From Spongospora subterranea f. sp. subterranea (lineage: Eukaryota; Endomyxa: Phytomyxea; Phytomyxea; Plasmodiophorida): 29,865 nucleotides of DNA. Below, piece by piece: positions 11,016-21,315 of this stretch (within the stretch, counting starts at the first letter, position 1; each line of letters begins with the position of its first letter). The stretch spans positions 1-29,865 of the forward strand of contig JAUGWO010000317.1 of assembly GCA_049724395.1 (NCBI GenBank), written 5' to 3'. Position numbers and translations under genes: made by a program. The notes beneath the pieces were generated by a model, which made no database searches, was not told the DNA's origin, and was given only the letters and a program-made list of their open reading frames with translations.

Positions 11016-12950
11016 TTACTTCTTCCAGTGGATATTGTCATCGGCATCGCCTGCTGAACTCTCGGAGCATGGTAATCGCGACAAATGCTTGTGTGGCTTC
11101 TGAATGGTGCAAACACCGATTTGTCCAATCTCGCCTTACCGCAGGACCTGTGATCTTGAGCGGTAAAATGACGAAACTGCCAACGATAATTTGCTCATGG
11201 GACAACAACTTAGTAAATCATTCTTTTTGTTTCGTCAAAACACATCAATCGCGTCAAAAATATATATAGATTTTTGTAAAGCTTTCCATGTGACCCAAAT
11301 GGGACTTTTTTTGTTGACCAACATCCCATCCCCCGATGCGATAAAATACTGAGAGATTCGACGAACTCAGACCGTGTCCGGGATACGTTTTACCACGATC
11401 TGTAATTCTGCTTTTCAGTCAGCGTAGGAAGCGCGACCAACCCCATCCAAGGGCGAACTGTCAGTAATTACGTCCACATAATGGCAATTCAGCTTAATCA
11501 ACGATCCCTTAATTATTCGTATATCCAAACGGGGTCTGGATGTTGAACAATGCAGGGCGCCATCGCGCCAAACGCAACTGCCACCCCGGACGTGTAAACA
11601 GCCGGCGCGTCGAACATGGCAAAGCAGAAAAACCAGGCGACAATTCAAAAGCAACCCACTATTGCGTCTGGCAACAGTCAGGGGCGCCGACCCCGAGAAA
11701 CCAAGGCTCATGCAGTTCATCAACGCCATTCTTTGGTTTAGAAGACAGTGACCATGGTTCCGCACAGACAAATTGCATAAGTTGAGCGTCATTGGCTAAT
11801 CGTTGGAAGTTGATTAAAGCCTGTACAAAAACATAGAGAACGAATATGAGAACCGAAAGTGTGATGGTAATGGCATCGAAAATCGTTGGGGCTTCAGAGA
11901 TCTGTTGATTGGACACATAGGCACAACCATCCATGGTTGCTCCAATGGTGGCACGTAGATCGTTTCCCAGACGAATAAGAGAGATGTTCATCCTTACAGT
12001 TTGCCGGACGCGGTCGACCGTCTCCTCGAAACATTTTCCGGGACGTCCTGGTCCATCCCGATGTTCGCGAAACCACGATTGGCATCTGAGTATCTGCAGA
12101 CGGAACCCCAACAGCGAACACAATGCAATCTGGCCTATCGCAACCATCAGTCGCCTTGGGCTCTACCGGCATCGGTTGTAAATCTGGAGACAAAACCAAG
12201 GATGGTTGTGGATATGGTTCCAGTCAACGAAAAATCGCCAACAATTTCCGATGCCATCTGTTCACACTATGGGTTCTGATAGTTCTAGTTCGTCCTATTT
12301 GGTCACTCTTGATGGCAGTTCCCGGATTCAGGCCCCCTTGAACGTCAAATTTTATTACTCTCTGCTTTTACAATCAAACCAGATTGGCACAAGGAAACAC
12401 TAAAGGAGTCTTTGCGGTTCAGCGAGGAATGTACGAAATATTCAACAAAATGTTGCCTAGAAAACCGTTGATATGGCTTGACGATGTTTTGGGATTTCTC
12501 CTCGAGTTTCAAAGAATTATACACCTATTAGTTTTAGGAAGGGTTTCGAAAGACGTCGGCAGTTCGGTTTGCCCTTTGATGCGAGTTGTTTCCGTTATGT
12601 GCTGAATGGTGTTTTGTTTCGGATATATTTTGTGAATTGTGTCAGCCATGATCCCGTTCGAATACAGGCTTAAACAAACATCCAATCACCAATCAATGGG
12701 CTCATTTCATGCAATTTGCCTGTGCAAAAACGTGCCTATCGTCTTCTATTTCACAATCAGCGAATTGCGCTTTTACGAAAATATTTGGAAACGGTTGTCT
12801 CAGGTTTGGCACCGAGGAAAAGGAACCAGCAGCCAGAGGTATTCTGAAGGTTTGTAAAGATGATTTTGGTGTCCTCGATTGCGCCCTGGCAGCTAACAGG
12901 CCGAGCCCGATAACAGCAAAACCGACGAGGACGACGGAAATCTCAACAAC
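11016..12950 (-). CDS. probable multi-exon membrane protein of unknown family (exon structure tentative)
   Basis: Several minus-strand open segments look like exons of one gene. About 12950-12702 reads a hydrophobic helix (VVEISVVLVGFAVIGLGLLA) and then a polar segment with cysteines. About 12670-12510 reads SLYSNGIMADTIHKIYPKQ. About 12270-12170 begins MASEIVGDFSLTGTIS. About 12150-11660 reads IGQIALCSLLGFRLQIL, an amphipathic stretch and a strong transmembrane helix (ITITLSVLIFVLYVFVQALI). About 11680-11410 is cysteine-rich (AGCLHVRGGSCVWRDGALHC). About 11210-11150 reads EQIIVGSFVILPLKITGPA and meets a GTAAGG donor; after a 40-nt intron a short tail (SSAGDADDNIHWKK) ends in a stop at 11016. 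I recognise no family. Frames on the plus strand also stay open in places, so the strand and joins are not certain. Confidence 0.35.
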
Positions 12951-13049
12951 TCATTGTGTTGTTCGAAACATGATCAATATCGTCGCGATGTCATTCGTTT
13001 CTGGCGTCCATTGCCATCTTGACCCTTTTGCTACGAGCTCAAGATCTCC

Positions 13050-13790
13050 CAAACTGCAGATATGAGTTCGTGGCGGGTGGCCAATTTATTGGCAAATCGA
13101 AATGCGACAAAGCAAGGTTTCCCTGCCGGACCTGACGACAACTCTCCCAGCACCTTCAGGTTCCTCATTACGAGTTTGCTGAACAAGAACTTTCACCAGA
13201 ACGAGACGATCGCTCGGGGCGCCATCGGTGCTCAATTCGGGGTGGTGTTCGGGCAACAGCTGTCAACGATGAATCGGCCGACAGAACCGTAGCCAGTTGT
13301 AGGCGCCGGGCGAGGGAAATAGATCAGCAATTGGTCGCGCTGCTTTCAACGCTCTCGCCAGCAAAAACGACCGGACGAAAGGAATCAACGATGTCATCGC
13401 GAACGTTCGGGAGGATGTTCCGAGGAGTGGATTTCAGAGAAGGGGTTGGCGCGTTTGTTTGTGGAACTGCCTATTCAGTTGCGTTCGCTTCCGCAGCAAT
13501 TCCAAGGAAATCAGGAAACAGTGGTCGATACAGCCGTCAGGTCCGGTCTGCTACGACAACACGCTATCGAACGATCCATCGCCATTGCAAATGAACTGAA
13601 TTTGCGAACATTTCCAGTGTTGTTCGACGAGTTTCGGGTTAGGCCGTCGCCATCGCTGATAGAAACGATCGGGCGCGATCGATTGAGAGATTAGGACGCG
13701 GCGAAGCGTCGTGATTTCTAAATCCGGCAGACAAGTACGGTCGAGAACCCTATGGTCGAGGGAAGGACATGAATTGAGGGCATGATACTA
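13050..13790. other. ORF-rich stretch of uncertain strand
   Basis: Open frames run on both strands. Plus: 13062-13292 (starts MSSWRVANLLANRNATKQG) and 13446-13694 (contains QQFQGNQETVVDTAVRSGLL and IERSIAIANELNLRTFPV). Minus: about 13785-13555 (CLPDLEITTLRRVLISQS then a Cys-containing KCSQIQFICNGDG) and about 13110-13025 (ANKLATRHELISAVWEILSS, meeting a GT). The minus pieces could be 5' exons of the neighbouring membrane-protein gene. The plus pieces would need frame changes between them and could be a decayed host gene. I cannot choose between these. Confidence 0.2.
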
Positions 13791-14238
13791 ACATATCGTC
13801 GAATATCACGATTGAGTTGTTGATTCTTTACTGAAATATATAATCAGAATATGGAGAAGATGAACGAAATTACTCAAATTTGCCTCTTTCATAGATCTAA
13901 ACTCAGATATGGGGGTTTTTCCAATTGTAGAAAGCCGAAAACCACCATCACCCATTGACTCGTTGACGAGAATTGTCGAACCCTGTGGAATCGGAGAATA
14001 CGTCAAGATTCTGTCAATCGCGTCGAGGAAATTCCAGTGGAGTGTCTGAATTTGTCAGAAGGAGGTAATATTCAGTTGACTGGTGAGGAATTGAGTCAAC
14101 CCAATCGTTCAGGGGTGTTATTCCCCTCAGAACCGATGAGTCAGCAGCGATTCAGTCCAATATGTTGCCAGTCGCCATCCTTAACCCATAACCATTTTTA
14201 ATCTAGATCTAAACACTATATTTCCATCTAAACCAATC
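13791..14238. other. intergenic, 5' flank of the Gln-rich VWD-like gene
   Basis: No domain-bearing frame is seen. A 66-codon minus ORF (13806-14006) has nothing recognisable. The promoter of the gene starting at 14239 should lie here. The last 50 bp are AT-rich with a pyrimidine-rich leader before the ATG. Confidence 0.45.
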
Positions 14239-16617
14239 ATGTACCGATTCCAGGCCACCCTGGCTGTCGTTCTCATCGCGATCGCTCGGTTATCGATCGC
14301 CTCCGTTCACTGCTCAATTCATGGAGACACCCACGTTCTAATGTCGGATTCCAGCGCCAAATACCAACATCACAGTGCCGGTCTGTTCCGAGCATTCGGC
14401 ACCACGTTCGGCAGCAAACGCCTCGACGTCCAATGTGAATTCACCGATCGCGTCCAGGTTCTGTCGCCGGCGATTCTGGATCCGCAAATGAGCAGCTGTC
14501 GGCTGAAGGTGATTGACCTGACTCTCGGTTGTGGTGTCGACGTTCGCCATGGTGGAATTAGCCAGCCAGGTATTGGACAGATCGGGGGACAGGACATGCC
14601 GCTAGGCAACATGGGACAGATCGCCATCGAGCCGGCTCTCGGTATGAAAGTGATCCCGCTCACAAACAACGCGCTGTCGGTGGAGGTGAACTGGAACGGA
14701 ACGTTCATCCAGGTGATTATGGGGGAGCGAAGTCTTCAGGTGCATTCGTCGATGGTCCAGTCCTGTGTTGGTCTGTGTGGAACCTGCTCTGGTCCTCAAC
14801 AGATTCCCACCGACCCGACCATGTTGACGTCGTTCATCGCCCAGCACGTTGTCCCAACCACTGGCGCCATCCAGCCCGACTCCCTCTGCCCCAGTATGAA
14901 CCTGAACAATCAGCTATCGTCCCTGAATCTCGGCCGTATCGGAGCGAGTCCCCAGCTGTTCATGCAGCCGACCCAGACTCAAGTTCAGTACCCCGTTCCT
15001 GGATATAAACCGGCCACGATCTCCGACTCCCTCTACACAGCCCAGTTCGAATCCCAATCGGTCCTCATGCAGGTCTTCTCCCAATGTTCCGACAACAACC
15101 AGCTCCGCCTTCAGGTTGATCCATGGTTCAACAGTTTCGTGGAGGATTGCATGTACGACAAGTCGTTGGGCCCTGGGTTTGAGGCGTCCGCCGTCTCCTC
15201 AATGCAAGCGTATATCACATGGACCGAGAGCTTATTACGATGGAGCCGTATCAACGCCGCCCTTCGGCTAACGCCGAATCTGGCCGTTTGCGCCGCCTGC
15301 ATTCCTGTCCAATGGACGGATCCAGTGCATACTGTCGCCATTCTGACGCCCAGCGTCACCGTTCGTCGTGGATCGCTGACGTTCCCGCTTCGCTATTCCA
15401 ATAGCGTCACGCCGTACCTGATTCCGAATCAGTTCATGAACGCGTTCGCCAGTTCCGATTTCCTGACATCGCCATGGAATTCGGCCATCAACCTGGCGCC
15501 ATTGTCGTCGCTGAACCTGTTGCCGCTTCCGCTCAAGCTGGTCTCATCGCCGATCGTGGTCGGTGAGAACGGCCAAGATGTGGCGTCGTCGTCGACGCCA
15601 TCTGGTCTATCCTGGAATCCATTCCCTCAGCAATCCGCCGGATCCTGTGGCCTGGTCGATCAACAGCTGCTGTCGGCGTCGGACCAGCTGACCAGTGGAT
15701 TCCTTCAATCGTCCCAGATCAGTCAACTGACTCAGCTAATTCGTCAAGGTCGTTATCCGTTCATGGCCTGTGCCTTATCGTGTGCAGGATCGCAGATGTT
15801 GCAGCAGATGCCGTCCTTATCGTCGTTAACGTCTACGTTCACGCCAATGGAGATGAATACGCTCTGCCCTAACCAACAGCTGTTCGGCAATCAGGGATTC
15901 GGACAACAATACCCATATCCGAACCAGTTCTTTGGCCAAGGAAATAACTTCATGCCACAGCAACAGATGTTCCCAGGACAGTCCAACTTGTTGAATCAAC
16001 AGTTCCCTGGACAGCAGTTATTCCCTGGCCAGAACCTGCTCAATCAACAGCAATTGTTCCCTGGGCAGAACCTGGTCAATCAACAGCAATTGTTCCCTGG
16101 GCAAAACCTGCTCAATCAACAACAGCTATTCCCTGGACAGAACTTGCTCAATCAGCAACAGTTATTCCCTGGACAGAACCTGCTCAATCAGCAACAGTTA
16201 TTCCCTGGACAGAACCTGCTCAATCAACAGCCTTTGATCCCTGGCCAGAGCTTGCTCAACCAACAGCCATTGATCCCTGGCCAGAACCTACTCAATCAAC
16301 AGCAGCTAATCCCTGGACAGAATCTCCTGCAACAGGTTCCTAATCAAGTGCTGAACGGAATTCCTCAACAGCAGTTGGGTCTAGGAAATCTGATCCCTAA
16401 CAATCTTCAGCAGTTATCGGCTCAACAGCAGCTCAATGGGCTTCAAGGCCAAGGGAACCTGTTAACCAACACCCTCCAACAGCAACAGGCTCAGCAGTTG
16501 GCCGGTCAATCGGCGTTGGCTTTGCAGCAAAATACCCTTTTGACCAACCAGAATGCGGTATTGCAGCAGCAGCAACAACCTAATACGGTCCTGAACCAAA
16601 ACAGCTTCATGTTCTGA
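14239..16617 (+). CDS. secreted VWD-like protein with Gln-rich PGQ repeat tail
   Basis: A single open exon of 792 residues. Residues 1-22 form a signal peptide (FQATLAVVLIAIARLSIAS). The next block (CSIHGDTHVLMSDS to SCVGLCGTCSG, about 25-185, with C176, C180, C183) resembles a von Willebrand type D domain. A middle block with SQCSDNNQLRLQVDPWFNSF and VCAACIPVQWTDPV (about 283-357) and a third block (SCGLVDQQLLSASDQL to ALSCAGSQML, about 469-520) both match the gene at 6320-9485. From about residue 577 the tail is built of roughly ten copies of a 12-residue NLLNQQQLFPGQ unit, followed by Gln/Asn/Leu-rich low-complexity sequence to the end. No membrane anchor is seen, so I infer a secreted, self-associating structural or surface protein. 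It has no introns, unlike its paralogue. The stop at 16615-16617 is followed by an AT-rich 3' flank. Confidence 0.85.
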   Translation: MYRFQATLAVVLIAIARLSIASVHCSIHGDTHVLMSDSSAKYQHHSAGLFRAFGTTFGSKRLDVQCEFTDRVQVLSPAILDPQMSSCRLKVIDLTLGCGVDVRHGGISQPGIGQIGGQDMPLGNMGQIAIEPALGMKVIPLTNNALSVEVNWNGTFIQVIMGERSLQVHSSMVQSCVGLCGTCSGPQQIPTDPTMLTSFIAQHVVPTTGAIQPDSLCPSMNLNNQLSSLNLGRIGASPQLFMQPTQTQVQYPVPGYKPATISDSLYTAQFESQSVLMQVFSQCSDNNQLRLQVDPWFNSFVEDCMYDKSLGPGFEASAVSSMQAYITWTESLLRWSRINAALRLTPNLAVCAACIPVQWTDPVHTVAILTPSVTVRRGSLTFPLRYSNSVTPYLIPNQFMNAFASSDFLTSPWNSAINLAPLSSLNLLPLPLKLVSSPIVVGENGQDVASSSTPSGLSWNPFPQQSAGSCGLVDQQLLSASDQLTSGFLQSSQISQLTQLIRQGRYPFMACALSCAGSQMLQQMPSLSSLTSTFTPMEMNTLCPNQQLFGNQGFGQQYPYPNQFFGQGNNFMPQQQMFPGQSNLLNQQFPGQQLFPGQNLLNQQQLFPGQNLVNQQQLFPGQNLLNQQQLFPGQNLLNQQQLFPGQNLLNQQQLFPGQNLLNQQPLIPGQSLLNQQPLIPGQNLLNQQQLIPGQNLLQQVPNQVLNGIPQQQLGLGNLIPNNLQQLSAQQQLNGLQGQGNLLTNTLQQQQAQQLAGQSALALQQNTLLTNQNAVLQQQQQPNTVLNQNSFMF
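16003..16340 (+). repeat. 36-bp coding tandem repeat (12-residue NLLNQQQLFPGQ unit)
   Basis: About nine to ten in-frame copies lie within the Gln-rich VWD-like gene. The last few diverge to PLIPGQ and QLIPGQ. Central copies are almost identical in DNA, a sign of recent unit expansion. Confidence 0.92.
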
Positions 16618-16660
16618 TCGACTGAGCACATTATAATTTAATCAATACACAATTTCTATT

Positions 16661-16999
16661 CTATAATTGACAGAAGGAATGCGGTTTACACTGATTTTGA
16701 GAATTCGGTAATTTGTCCTCGATGATTTTGTCAATCCAGTGACGTTGCCAAAGGGAACCGCTCGATTGAACCGGTGAAACAACTGTGGCCATACTGCTGT
16801 TTTCGATCCCGACGGGTCTGTAAACTAGTTTGATTTCTTTGATCGGATTCTGCTCTGGATGACGAACCGTGTTTCGCCACCGTAAATGAACAAGATGACC
16901 GGCCTGAGCCACGTTCACATTATGAGTCGACGATTTCTCGGACAAGGGTTTGCATGAAGCAATCTTCGCGATATGTAAGGGTGTCCCGGATACGGCTAT
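16661..16999 (-). CDS. possible 3' exon of an unrecognised minus-strand gene
   Basis: The minus-strand frame is open for 112 codons down to a stop at 16661. It reads SGTPLHIAKIASCKPLSEKS, then AGHLVHLRWRNTVRHPEQNP, EIKLVYRPVGIENSSM and WQRHWIDKIIEDKLPNSQNQ. The composition is protein-like (Trp, His, charged residues spread evenly), and the gene would converge on the Gln-rich VWD-like gene with about 40 bp between stops. I recognise no domain. Upstream exons were not resolved; a minus-strand frame at 17530-17340 ending at a GTAAAC donor is one candidate. Confidence 0.3.
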   Translation of the reverse strand: MAVSGTPLHIAKIASCKPLSEKSSTHNVNVAQAGHLVHLRWRNTVRHPEQNPIKEIKLVYRPVGIENSSMATVVSPVQSSGSLWQRHWIDKIIEDKLPNSQNQCKPHSFCQL

Positions 17000-17952
17000 T
17001 TATTGGTTAAGTGCCAACGAAATCTGCTAGTCGGCTATTGTCACGGTCACAAAAGATGATGACAATCCCTGCGACAACGCGTTGTAGTGGTGGGCTTCTA
17101 TAGGCAAATGCACTTCTCAAGAATTCCACTACTGGCGCTTGATACTTTGATGTGCATGGGTTCATCTGCGACATCGAAGAGTGGTTTCTCTGACAGCGAT
17201 CATTTCGTGGTTCCCGACAAGTCAATGCTGAAGGACGAGAATATATCCATGATGATGCGTCTCCGTTCGTTAAACCGCTTTAACGAATAACAAAGATACG
17301 TAGTACAGTACTTGTCTGATAAATCAACAGAAAAAACAAGATCGTTTACCATTGTCAGAATAGCCGGTCGGGTTCTGCCGCTCTGTCGTGGATAGCTGAC
17401 CAAAGATGTCTGAGGCTCATGTCGTCTTCCGAACTTCGTGCCGCCTATCGTACCAGTTCGCGCTCTTCCATCGAACTCATCAATGCCTCTTTTGGTCGAC
17501 AACCAGGCAGTCGGGGGCATGTAAGCGTTCAAAACTTGGAGAAGACGCGCGCCATGATGGAACTTAAGTTGTTATTCGACTTGCCAACGATTTCCCGAAA
17601 AACGAAGCTGGTTTCAATGCGTTATACCCAGTGAAAAATTGAATGCACCATCGTTGACAAGTTGATATCTACACCAGGTCAAGCGCGGCGCGAACCAGTT
17701 CATTTTGACAAATGGATTGTGATAATGAACAGGTCAGTGCGTGAACAGTGCACGGTAAGTCGGTAACCAGTGACGCGTGTATACAGTTTTATGTACATAC
17801 AGTACCTACAGTACAGCAGTGTACACTGCCGTACTGTACTGTCGCAGTAAACTGTAAACGAGGGTGCGCAGCCATATTTGATGCCCACAGTCATCACGGT
17901 GAGGGACCTCATCACATTTTCCGCTTTCTGAATAGTCATTTCTCTATCGGCA
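17000..17952. other. unresolved stretch upstream of SDHA
   Basis: Short frames lie on both strands (plus 17419-17634, minus 17532-17200) without known domains. A cluster of TACAGTAC/GTACTGT-type palindromic motifs lies at 17780-17860, about 100-170 bp before the SDHA start codon. The SDHA promoter must be here. Confidence 0.35.
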
Positions 17953-20540
17953 ATGTTTCGTATTCGTCGTCATGTCAATAAATCCCCATCGCTCCGCTCA
18001 TTGGCAACATCAGCGTATACCATCGTTGACCATGAAGTAGACGCCGTGGTTGTGGGTGCCGGGGGCGCTGGCTTACGAGCTGCATTTGGACTGTCCGAAA
18101 AGGTTTCATTCAAACTCAAAACATGAATTTTGGTTCAACGATGTGATATTAGGGATTTAATGTAGCATGCGTTTCGAAGCTGTTTCCTACTCGATCCCAC
18201 ACTGTGGCCGCCCAAGGCGGTATAAATGCAGCTCTTGGCAATATGAGCAAGGACGATTGGAGGTGGCACGCATGTAATGATTAATGCTCAGCTCAATCGT
18301 CAACGCGTTTAATTGAATATTGCTCTCACCTAGATGATACTATTAAGGGATCAGATTGGCTTTCTGATCAAGACTCGGTTCATTATATGTGCCGTGAAGC
18401 TCCAGATGCGGTTAAAGAGCTGGAATCATACGGGTTACCATTCTCCCGCACAGATGAAGGAAAGATTTATCAGCGCGCTTTCGGTGGACAGTCTCTTGAG
18501 TATGGTCAAGGTGGACAGGTCTGGTACCTGATTACTTGCAAAACCTACCTAAATTATGTATGCGATCTTATTAGGCACACCGTTGTGCATGTGCCGCTGA
18601 TAGAACTGGTCACGCCATGCTTCATACTCTTTATGGTCGCGCAGTTGGTTATAAGACCCAGTTTATGATCGAATATTTTGCCACCGACTTGATTATGGAC
18701 AACGTAGTTGCACTGGAATATCTTAGCTCCAAATTTGACCGTTCTTGTAGGGAGTCTGCCGTGGGGTAATGACATTCAACATGGAGGATGGTGTGTTTCA
18801 CAGATATCGTGCCACGCATACTATCCTAGCAACAGGAGGATATGGAAGGGCGTATTTTAGTGTATTGCTACTTGGATATCTGCTTGATTCTGATCTAATC
18901 GACTTTTCGCTAGGCAACTTCCGCCCATACTTGCACTGGGGACGGTGGGGGCATGGGTCTCACGTGCAAATCTTCCTCTACAAGATTTAGAGTTTGTTCA
19001 ATTCCATCCCACAGTGCGTCTTATCCTTCCATCATTTTTTTTCTTTTCCCTGAAATTTGTGTGCAGGGAATTTACGGAGCAGGCTGCTTGATTACCGAAG
19101 GTGCCAGAGGGGAAGGTGGTTTTCTTCGTAACGCCGAAGGTGAGCGTTTTATGGAACGCTATGCTCCATCAGCAAAAGATCTAGCATCAAGAGACGTTGT
19201 GTCTAGGTGCGTCTTTTTCGGTTGAGGGTTCCAGAATTTTGAATATTAAGAAGGGCTATGACAATGGAGATTCGTGAAGGACGCGGTGCGGGCCCTTTGA
19301 AGGATCATATCTATCTTCATCTTGGTAAACTGAGTCAAACTACTGAGCTGTCAGGTGAAATGATACGCTGGTTCAGATCATTTACCGCCTGCAATTTTAG
19401 AGGAACGCCTTCCTGGAATTTCTGAAACCGCTGCGATTTTTGCAGGAGTGGATGTTACGAAAGAACCTATTCCTGTAAATATATGGAGTTTACCAAGAAC
19501 ATTGCTCATTATTGCCGCTGTACACAGGTATTACCAACTGTGCATTATAACATGGGCGGCATTCCGACGAACTATCATGGCCAAGTACTCAAAAAGACCG
19601 AGTCTAACAATGATGAAGTTGTCCCAGGTCTGTACGCTGCGGGAGAAGCGGCCTGTGCTTCTGTTCATGGCGCCAACAGGTATTCAAATTTAGTTTGAAA
19701 GCGATTTGATTTCAACTGACGATTTTCAGACTTGGCGCAAATTCGTTGCTTGACCTTGTTGTCTTCGGTCGGGCGGTTGCCAACCATATTGGCGACACTT
19801 CACAGCCCGGGGCAGCCCAGGTTAGAAATGTCTTCGTAGTTGGGTTACGTCCTTATCAATAGAGTGCATAGCCGGAAATGTCCTCTTCCGCTGGAGAAGA
19901 ATCTGTTGCTCTTTTTGACAAAATTCGTTATGCGGATGGTGATATGAATACCGCGGAAATCCGACTAAATATGCAGGTCAATGTTTTTGAAGTGCCAGTT
20001 GGTGTATTGACATTATTTCGAATCGCAGCGAACAATGCAGAATCATGCTGCAGTATACAGAACGTCAGAAACCCTTTCCGAAGGTGTTAAGGCTATGGAG
20101 GACGTTTTTTCGCAACTCAACCGTTTAAAAATCTCCGACCGGTCGCTTATTTGGAATACGGATTTGATTGAGGCATTTGAACTGCACAATTTGATCTCTC
20201 AAGCCAATCAGACGATGGTCAGTGCTGAAAATCGCAAAGAAAGCAGGGGTAGCGTTAACTGTTTGAAGTTTGCTGACTTTTTTTAAATCAACCTCCTATA
20301 GGTGCACATGCGCATGAAGACTACCCTAACAGGGACGACAAAAACTGGATGAAACACACTTTGTCTACTTTCGACTCTGAAACTGGCAAAGTTAGCAATC
20401 AATGTCGTATCGGTTTCACACTTGACAGCATCTGATTCTCCGGTTTGTTTTAGGTTTCGCTTGATTTCCGTCCTGTCCATTCCGAGACGCTCGATGCCAA
20501 AGAATTTAGCCCAATCCCTCCAAAAGCCCGAGTATATTGA
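17953..20540 (+). CDS. SDHA: succinate dehydrogenase flavoprotein subunit, mitochondrial (15 exons)
   Basis: SDHA oxidises succinate to fumarate in complex II of the inner mitochondrial membrane and passes electrons through covalent FAD to the iron-sulphur subunit. Exons: 17953-18102, 18153-18273, 18334-18518, 18575-18703, 18751-18861, 18914-19013, 19067-19206, 19254-19324, 19377-19474, 19528-19679, 19730-19820, 19872-19976, 20029-20248, 20302-20390, 20454-20540. Introns are 47-63 nt, all GT-AG. The product is about 615 residues. It has a short presequence ([11 protein letters not shown]), the dinucleotide-binding [13 protein letters not shown], the FAD-linking His (about residue 66) in [16 protein letters not shown], catalytic-region HPTG then [53 protein letters not shown] and the C-terminus PPKARVY. 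All exon phases agree except exon 6, which is 100 nt where 99 is expected (G-rich stretch 18941-18957). After it the frame matches the family exactly, so this is either a sequencing/assembly indel or a recent host mutation. Confidence 0.95.
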
Positions 20541-20850
20541 ATCAAATCTGCATTAAATACCGCAATTTTAAAATCGACACTTTTTTCATCCCTTCTTTGC
20601 TCCTGATTACAGAAAGTTGATGGCCAACCATTTTCAAAAAGAGCCCTACATCTGGGTAGTTTATCTCAGCTCAATCGGTGTGCGCAAAGTGCAAATGGCC
20701 AGTGTACACAGTTGTAACTGCGTACAGTGACTGATCGCCTGAGTAGCGATTTATGTGAGATCGGGGTTAGAATTAATATCTCTCAGGATTCATCCATTAA
20801 CACTGCTGGTTTGACATTTCCTGGAGCTGGCGTACCGACTTAGCCCAGAA
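20541..20850. other. intergenic between SDHA and NDUFA6
   Basis: 310 bp between two plus-strand genes. It holds a short GTGTACACAGTTG/GCGTACAGTG motif pair near 20700-20730, similar to that upstream of SDHA. No ORF or RNA was recognised. Confidence 0.5.
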
Positions 20851-21315
20851 ATGAATCCTCGAGCATTAGCCCCAGTGTCGACAGTTATGTCCACCGATTT
20901 CGCTCAGGCGCGCCGGCTGGTTCTGACTCTTTACAGAAGCATCGCTCGCTCGTTGCCGTCCATTTTAGAGGTTTGTTTTACGACATCGATTCAGGCGCCA
21001 TATATTAAATGTTGGCTCTAGTCGTATGATATCACCGACATGAATCTCTTGCGTGTTCGTCAAGGAATTGCCGACCGTTTTCGCCAATATCGCAATATCG
21101 ACGATATTCGTATGGTTGACATTCTTCGCTGTAAAGCCGAAATGGATTTACAAGAGACTCTGTTGGGCTTCAAGACCAAGACTCATGTAATAAGAGCTAT
21201 AGATCCCTCGAGGGACATTGTCATCCATGGTTCCGGCCAATCAACAAATGACAAACAATCCCGGTTTTTGCAAGATTTCTATTCGGGACCTGAAATTGTC
21301 TCTCATCATCCATAA
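20851..21315 (+). CDS. NDUFA6: NADH dehydrogenase (complex I) LYR-motif accessory subunit NDUFA6
   Basis: NDUFA6 (B14/LYRM6) is a matrix-side accessory subunit of respiratory complex I and works with the mitochondrial acyl carrier protein. Exon 1 is 20851-20970 (40 codons, phase 0), then a 51-nt GT-AG intron (20971-21021) and exon 2 21022-21315, giving 137 residues; animal forms are about 130. The LYR motif is at RRLVLTLYRSIARSLPSI. Exon 2 carries VRQGIADRFRQYRNIDDIRM, VDILRCKAEMDLQETLLGFK and KTHVIRA, then FLQDFYSGPE, each at its place in the family. It sits directly downstream of SDHA on the same strand with its own 5' flank, so two respiratory genes are neighbours. Assignment rests on remembered family sequences, not a search. 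Confidence 0.85.

Noticed and set aside
10967-11269. Plus-strand 100-codon ORF
   Set aside because: No domain; the minus strand here has a splice donor and an exon-like tail, so this is probably a shadow.
12709-13065. Plus-strand 118-codon ORF
   Set aside because: Antisense of the minus-strand transmembrane exon; it has no hydrophobic segment or known motif of its own.
13062-13694. Plus-strand gene or decayed gene from the chained open frames
   Set aside because: Needs several frame changes without good splice sites, and the minus strand offers equally protein-like pieces.
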